This document shows, piece by piece, positions 57,924 to 61,238 of a DNA stretch of 61,238 nucleotides. A model generated the notes under the pieces. The model was not told the origin of the DNA. It searched no databases and was given only the letters and a program-made list of their open reading frames with translations. The stretch comes from Phanerochaete sordida (Eukaryota; Basidiomycota; Agaricomycetes; Polyporales; Phanerochaetaceae): assembly GCA_019973155.2 (NCBI GenBank), contig BPQB01000124.1, positions 1-61,238 of the forward strand, read 5' to 3'. The translations under genes and the position numbers were made by a program. Every line of letters begins with the position of its first letter. The first letter of the stretch is position 1.

Positions 57924-58350
57924 TTAAGGCCAGAAGGCGGCGAGAGTGCAGATTGCAGCCGACTCACCGACCTGATGATGCACAAAAGCCTCAGGTGCGG
58001 ACGCTCCGCAACTAGTGCATAAGCCTCGTGCCCAGCCTCGGTGGCGCGTAGAGAGCTGCATCAGTCGACGAGCCCTCAAGCGGAACGCATGCGTGCTCAC
58101 CTCGAGCATAATGCAGGGGTCTATGGGCGTAATGCCGGCGCACCGCCGTGGAGTGCGCCATGCCCAGCATTGAAGGTGCTGCAACCATGAAGTCGGACCG
58201 GCGTCGTGGTATGGCACAAGAGCTCTGGGCGCCAACGCGTCGAGTATGTCCCGCGTACGCAACACGCGCAATGGCGGAAGCAAAACAAGAAAGTGTATCG
58301 CATGACGCAATGACCTGCACGAAAAGAAGAAATTCTTTCTTTTCGTCCGA
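57924..58350 (-). other. Possible exons of the same unrecognised locus
   Basis: Minus-strand pieces such as ITPIDPCIMLEVSTHAFRLR have moderate coding character and a GGTGAGC-type donor, but no model joins them convincingly to either neighbour. Confidence 0.25.
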
Positions 58351-58467
58351 TCATTTCGTCATACTGTGCATTTCTTCTGTTGCTTCCGCTCTCGCGTTAC
58401 GCCCAAAATGGTGCGTACCCGCTACCCTCGTCATTGCGCGCGTTGCTGATCATGTTGGCCCGGCTCA

Positions 58468-59260
58468 GACCTCGCTCGCCGGACGAAGGTCTGTTGCAGA
58501 ACGTCAAAATCGGCCCGTGCAAAGCGAGCGAGAAGACTCACCACACCGTCGAGCTGCGGCCGCGCGTCGACGCGGACGGCCTGAACGACACTGTCCACGT
58601 CTTGTGCGCCGCGCGGCACTCCTCGAACGCCCCCACGCGCCGTACTCGCGAGAACGACTCCCGACGGCCCTCCGCAGCAGCCTCCGTGGACACACCCGGG
58701 GCGTACGGCCAGTTGGCATAGGCCCGCTCGCGCGTGGGATTCTGACTATGTCGCCAGCGCAGGCGTCCTCCCGAGGCTGCTCGCGGGACGCATTTCTATT
58801 GCGGAACGTCAAAACCGGCCTCCCGCGCGCGGACGTGAAGGCTCATCGGAACTGTGCGCTGCGCCTGCGCGGCAATGTGACCGACGTGGACGGCCACGGC
58901 AAGCGTTGTGACGCGCGCGGAGGTCTGGCTGCGAAAGATCGTCAGAAAGACTCGACGCCGGCGCGCGGGAAGAGCGCACCTTTGGGACGAACGGCGGCGG
59001 CGTCCAGCGCGCGCGAGGGGCGGACTAGGCGCATGCTGGCCGTCTTCTCGTGCGCGCGCAGCGTTCTGACCGCGTGGATCGCGCAGATGCCCTCTTGGTG
59101 CCGCTCGCCGGACGGTGATCCGTCGTGGAACGTCAAAATCCGCCCGCCTCGCGCCGATCAGCGCCGTGACGTCCGCGAGCCTGACGTGCGCTGCGTTCCC
59201 TGCGAACGCCTCGAAGACGAGCCGCACGGCCTTCTCCCTTGGCCCCTCGAACTCCTCCGA
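58468..59260 (-). repeat. Three diverged tandem repeats of about 305-325 bp
   Basis: A core of about 38 bp (plus strand GCTCGCCGGACG...GAACGTCAAAA) occurs at about 58468-58510, 58776-58813 and 59103-59139. On the minus strand each copy reads R-A-D-F-D-V followed by a basic V-R-R-A block (ADFDVPRRITVRRA; EAGFDVPQ; ADFDVLQQTFVRRA). The flanks are diverged but alignable in protein. One copy has a stop right after the core. Confidence 0.6.
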
Positions 59261-59954
59261 GCGAACGCTCTCGGCGACATCGCGCACACGCTCCGCACAC
59301 GCCGCGACGACCGGCGTCATCACCTCCTGCACACACTTGCGTGCCTGCGCGGCGTCGAGCGCAGCCGTGCTCGCGCGCGTCAGGCACGAGCACGGTGCTG
59401 ACGAGGTCTGCGCACCTCAGCACGACGCACGTCTGCACGTAGCGCTTCGCGAGCGCCGCGTGATCCATCGCAGGCTGTGGTGGCAGCGGCGCGCACTGGT
59501 ATGCGCCGCGCCGGAACGGCACCGGCAGTTTGGGAGTCGTCGGGGCGAAGAACGGCGCCTTGGCGATGCTGGCGAGCAGCATGGCAGAGATGACTGCCGA
59601 CCTTTCTGGCGAGTCAGGGAATGCATCTGCAGTTCGCTCGCATGGGGCGCTGGCTCGCAGTAGAGCTCGCGCCGAGGATGACTTCGCGCTCGCGCTGCTT
59701 TGGCTGGCGTTGGTCACACAGGTATCTAGGCTTGCGCAGCGGCCGGCCGGTAGGTGCGTACACGCCTCGTTCGGATCCGCCGTGCTGATGCGTTTTGCAG
59801 CGATGCCAGCGGCGTGGTGCGCGGCTGCCAGTGGGAGTTCGTTTCGCAGCTTGGACTTGCGCTGCACTGAACTTGCGTTAAACACGAGCGTACGGCGGCC
59901 ACGGCGCCGCTCTTCACGTGTGTTCTGCGGGTGGCCTATCGGTAGTGGCATAAG
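59133..59954 (-). CDS. Unrecognised coding segment overlapping the repeats (partial model)
   Basis: The minus strand from about 59950 reads LLASIAKAPFFAPTTPKLPV, DHAALAKRYVQTCVVLRCAD and, after a ~58-nt candidate intron (GTCAGC...GCGCAG) in phase, ARKCVQEVMTPVVAACAERV and REKAVRLVFEAFAGNAAHVR, ending in the first copy of the tandem repeat. Amphipathic helical content and strong third-position bias support coding. No family recognised. A start could be the Met near 59582 or one further up. Confidence 0.4.
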   Translation of the reverse strand, partial: LMPLPIGHPQNTREERRRGRRTLVFNASSVQRKSKLRNELPLAAAHHAAGIAAKRISTADPNEACTHLPAGRCASLDTCVTNASQSSASAKSSSARALLRASAPCERTADAFPDSPERSAVISAMLLASIAKAPFFAPTTPKLPVPFRRGAYQCAPLPPQPAMDHAALAKRYVQTCVVLRCADLVSTVLVPDAREHGCARRRAGTQVCAGGDDAGRRGVCGACARCRRERSLGGVRGAKGEGRAARLRGVRRERSARQARGRHGADRREAGGF

Positions 59955-60537
59955 CGTGTAGAGGGAGCTGTAGGCCGTCTGTCGAGCTCTTGTTTGCTCG
60001 AAACGTTGAAGAATTAGACGAGAGATGAGCGTGGCGAGATAGCGGGACAGATGGCAAAGCACGAGCGGTCGTTCTCGCGAATAAGGGCAGAAGAGCCTGT
60101 CGCTTTGGTAGCTACTTCTAGCTCTGCTTTGCCGCTTTCGAATGAGCCATCGGTCGCGCGGAACGGTGTGGTATTTGTCGAGATATGAGAGGAACGGTCG
60201 AGAGAGGGCTCGCGGGAGCGTACAAAGCCGTTCGCGAGAATGACAGTGCGGGAGCCTCTCGCATTGGTACGAGCCGGTAGATCCGATGAAGGGCTTTCAG
60301 GCAAGCCCTCAATCGTGCCAAACGGCATAGTATTGACGGAGATACAGCCAGGGTATGCTGCCAGGGGCTTGAGCCGGTACGCAGCCCTCCGTCCCGCTGT
60401 GCCCTTTACTGACGTTCCCGAGCAGCTGTGGCCCAGCGCGACAGGCGATTCTACAATGTACATTTTGATCTACACCCGCCATTCCCCATCCTTCCGACTC
60501 CCGTCGAACAGGTACTTTTCTGCGTCCCGCCCGACGC
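59955..60537. other. Intergenic region with a two-copy repeat
   Basis: Apart from the direct repeat at 60076-60350, no gene is supported. A minus frame at 60463-60014 spans the repeat and reads two similar peptides (ISVNTMPFGTIEG and ISTNTTPFRATDG), but it has no start, partner exon or known family. Confidence 0.4.
60076..60350. repeat. Direct repeat, two diverged copies about 158 bp apart
   Basis: 60076-60190 and 60234-60350 align along most of their length (for example AGCCTGTCGCTTTGGTAGC against AGCCTCTCGCATTGGTACG, and GGAACGGTGTGGTATTTGTC against AAACGGCATAGTATTGACGG). Confidence 0.55.
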
Positions 60538-61238
60538 CTACCACCAGTCGCCCTGGGCACGCATGGCGTCGGCAACCTGGATGAAGCCGGCAACATTCGC
60601 GCTGGCAAGCAGCGAGGGCGCAACCTTGCCCTGAAGCTCGGGCGTGTCATTGCTCCAGCGTGCGCCGGCGCCGGCGCAGATGTTGTAGCAGCTGGTCATG
60701 ATGTCCTGGAGCTTCGCGTTGACCTCGGCATTTGTCCACTGGAGATGCTGGCTGTTCTGCGCCATCTGGAGGCCTCAGACGGCGACGCCGCCGATGTTGG
60801 ACGCCTTGCCTGCCGCCCGCGCGGCACGCGTCCTCGAAGACGTGCACGGCATTTTGCGTGGAGCCCATGTTCGAGCCCTCGGCAACAATGCACACGCCAG
60901 CGTGGATGAGCGCGTGCGCCTCGTCGCCGCAGATCTCATTCTGCGTCGTGCAGGGAAGCGTGATGTGGATCGTGGGGAGGAGCGTCCAGGGGCGCGCGCC
61001 GGCGTGTTACGTGAAGCGGCCGGCGAAGGACGTGTCCTTGGCGAGGCTCTCGAGCGCGCCGCTGCGAGCCTTGAGCTCCATGATCGCCTCGATGTCAGCC
61101 TTGGTGTAGCTGGCGGCGTCGGTGGTGAGGAGCCAGCCCTTGGAGTCCGAGAGCGAGAGTACGGTGGCGCCGAGCTCGACCGAGCGCGTTATTGAAGGTC
61201 TACTCAAAGCCGAGGAACTTGAGGATCGAGAGGCTGCG
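60538..61238 (-). pseudogene. NADP-specific glutamate dehydrogenase pseudogene (runs off the window)
   Basis: Remnant of the enzyme that aminates 2-oxoglutarate to glutamate with NADPH. From the window edge it reads LKFLGFE, an in-frame TAG (61202-61200), TFNNAL, then jumps directly to ELGATVLSLSDSKGWLL. By family layout about 140-150 residues between these blocks are missing, including the PMGGGKGG substrate loop with the catalytic Lys and the GxGNV dinucleotide-binding turn. It continues [45 protein letters not shown]; a one-base frameshift before [14 protein letters not shown] (60777-60775) in place of the Ser of [23 protein letters not shown]; and ends ANVAGFIQVADAMRAQGDWW. Three stops, a frameshift and an internal deletion make it non-functional. 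A working copy is presumably elsewhere. Confidence 0.9.

Noticed and set aside
1..61238. Searched by eye for CRISPR arrays, rRNA, tRNA, LTR retrotransposons and bacterial-type operons
   Set aside because: No regularly spaced repeats, no cloverleaf with an intact B-box, no paired LTRs and no reverse transcriptase or integrase motifs were seen; the DNA is eukaryotic.

Overview
The window is nuclear DNA from a filamentous basidiomycete, most likely an Agaricomycete of the Polyporales type. The evidence is genes cut by many introns of about 46-60 nt with GT...AG ends and a CTGAC-like branch site, a very high G/C third-position bias in the GC-rich stretches, and gene families typical of mushroom-forming fungi: DUF6533/DUF6534 membrane proteins, F-box and MYND-finger proteins, and a multi-intron P450. 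Species cannot be set from sequence alone.

Layout. 0.4-2.0 kb: DUF6534 gene (-). 3.6-4.8 kb: a 1.2-kb non-autonomous DNA transposon with ~190-bp terminal inverted repeats and a 9-bp target duplication. 6.0-6.95 kb: broken gene for a secreted protein. 8.5-14.7 kb: conserved single genes, namely an ICMT-type methyltransferase (+), a monoglyceride lipase-type hydrolase (-) and a cytochrome P450 (+). 15.8-16.4 kb: relic of an MFS transporter. 17.9-29.3 kb: four DUF6534 genes in alternating orientation (+,-,+,-) and a detached DUF6534 3' end. 29.4-32.3 kb: an F-box gene running in frame into a MYND-type gene, with a decayed tail. 32.7-34.8 kb: the intact MFS transporter (-). 36.35-37.8 kb: DUF6533 gene A (+). 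41.1-43.4 kb: an ubinuclein/HPC2-like histone-chaperone subunit (+). 43.9-54.6 kb: DUF6534 gene (-), MFS fragment (+), DUF6533 gene B (-), longer MFS relic (+), DUF6534 gene (-). 55.2-60 kb: a small three-exon gene and unrecognised minus-strand coding segments with tandem repeats. 60.5 kb to the end: a dead NADP-glutamate dehydrogenase gene.

The main theme is repeated duplication of a small set of membrane-protein genes: seven DUF6534 genes plus a relic, two DUF6533 genes, and one intact MFS transporter with three broken copies. The working DUF genes keep their transmembrane motifs although their non-coding DNA has diverged, so they look selected; the MFS copies have decayed. Seven genes carry a TATA-like box about 40-50 nt upstream of the ATG. 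What the DUF6533/DUF6534 proteins do is unknown; a multi-pass membrane sensor or transporter-accessory role is inference.

Exon boundaries were worked out to the base, with phases checked, for the methyltransferase, lipase, P450, ubinuclein-like gene, F-box/MYND model and the 55.2-kb gene. For the DUF and MFS genes the start, stop and order of exons are given but some small exons remain unresolved.
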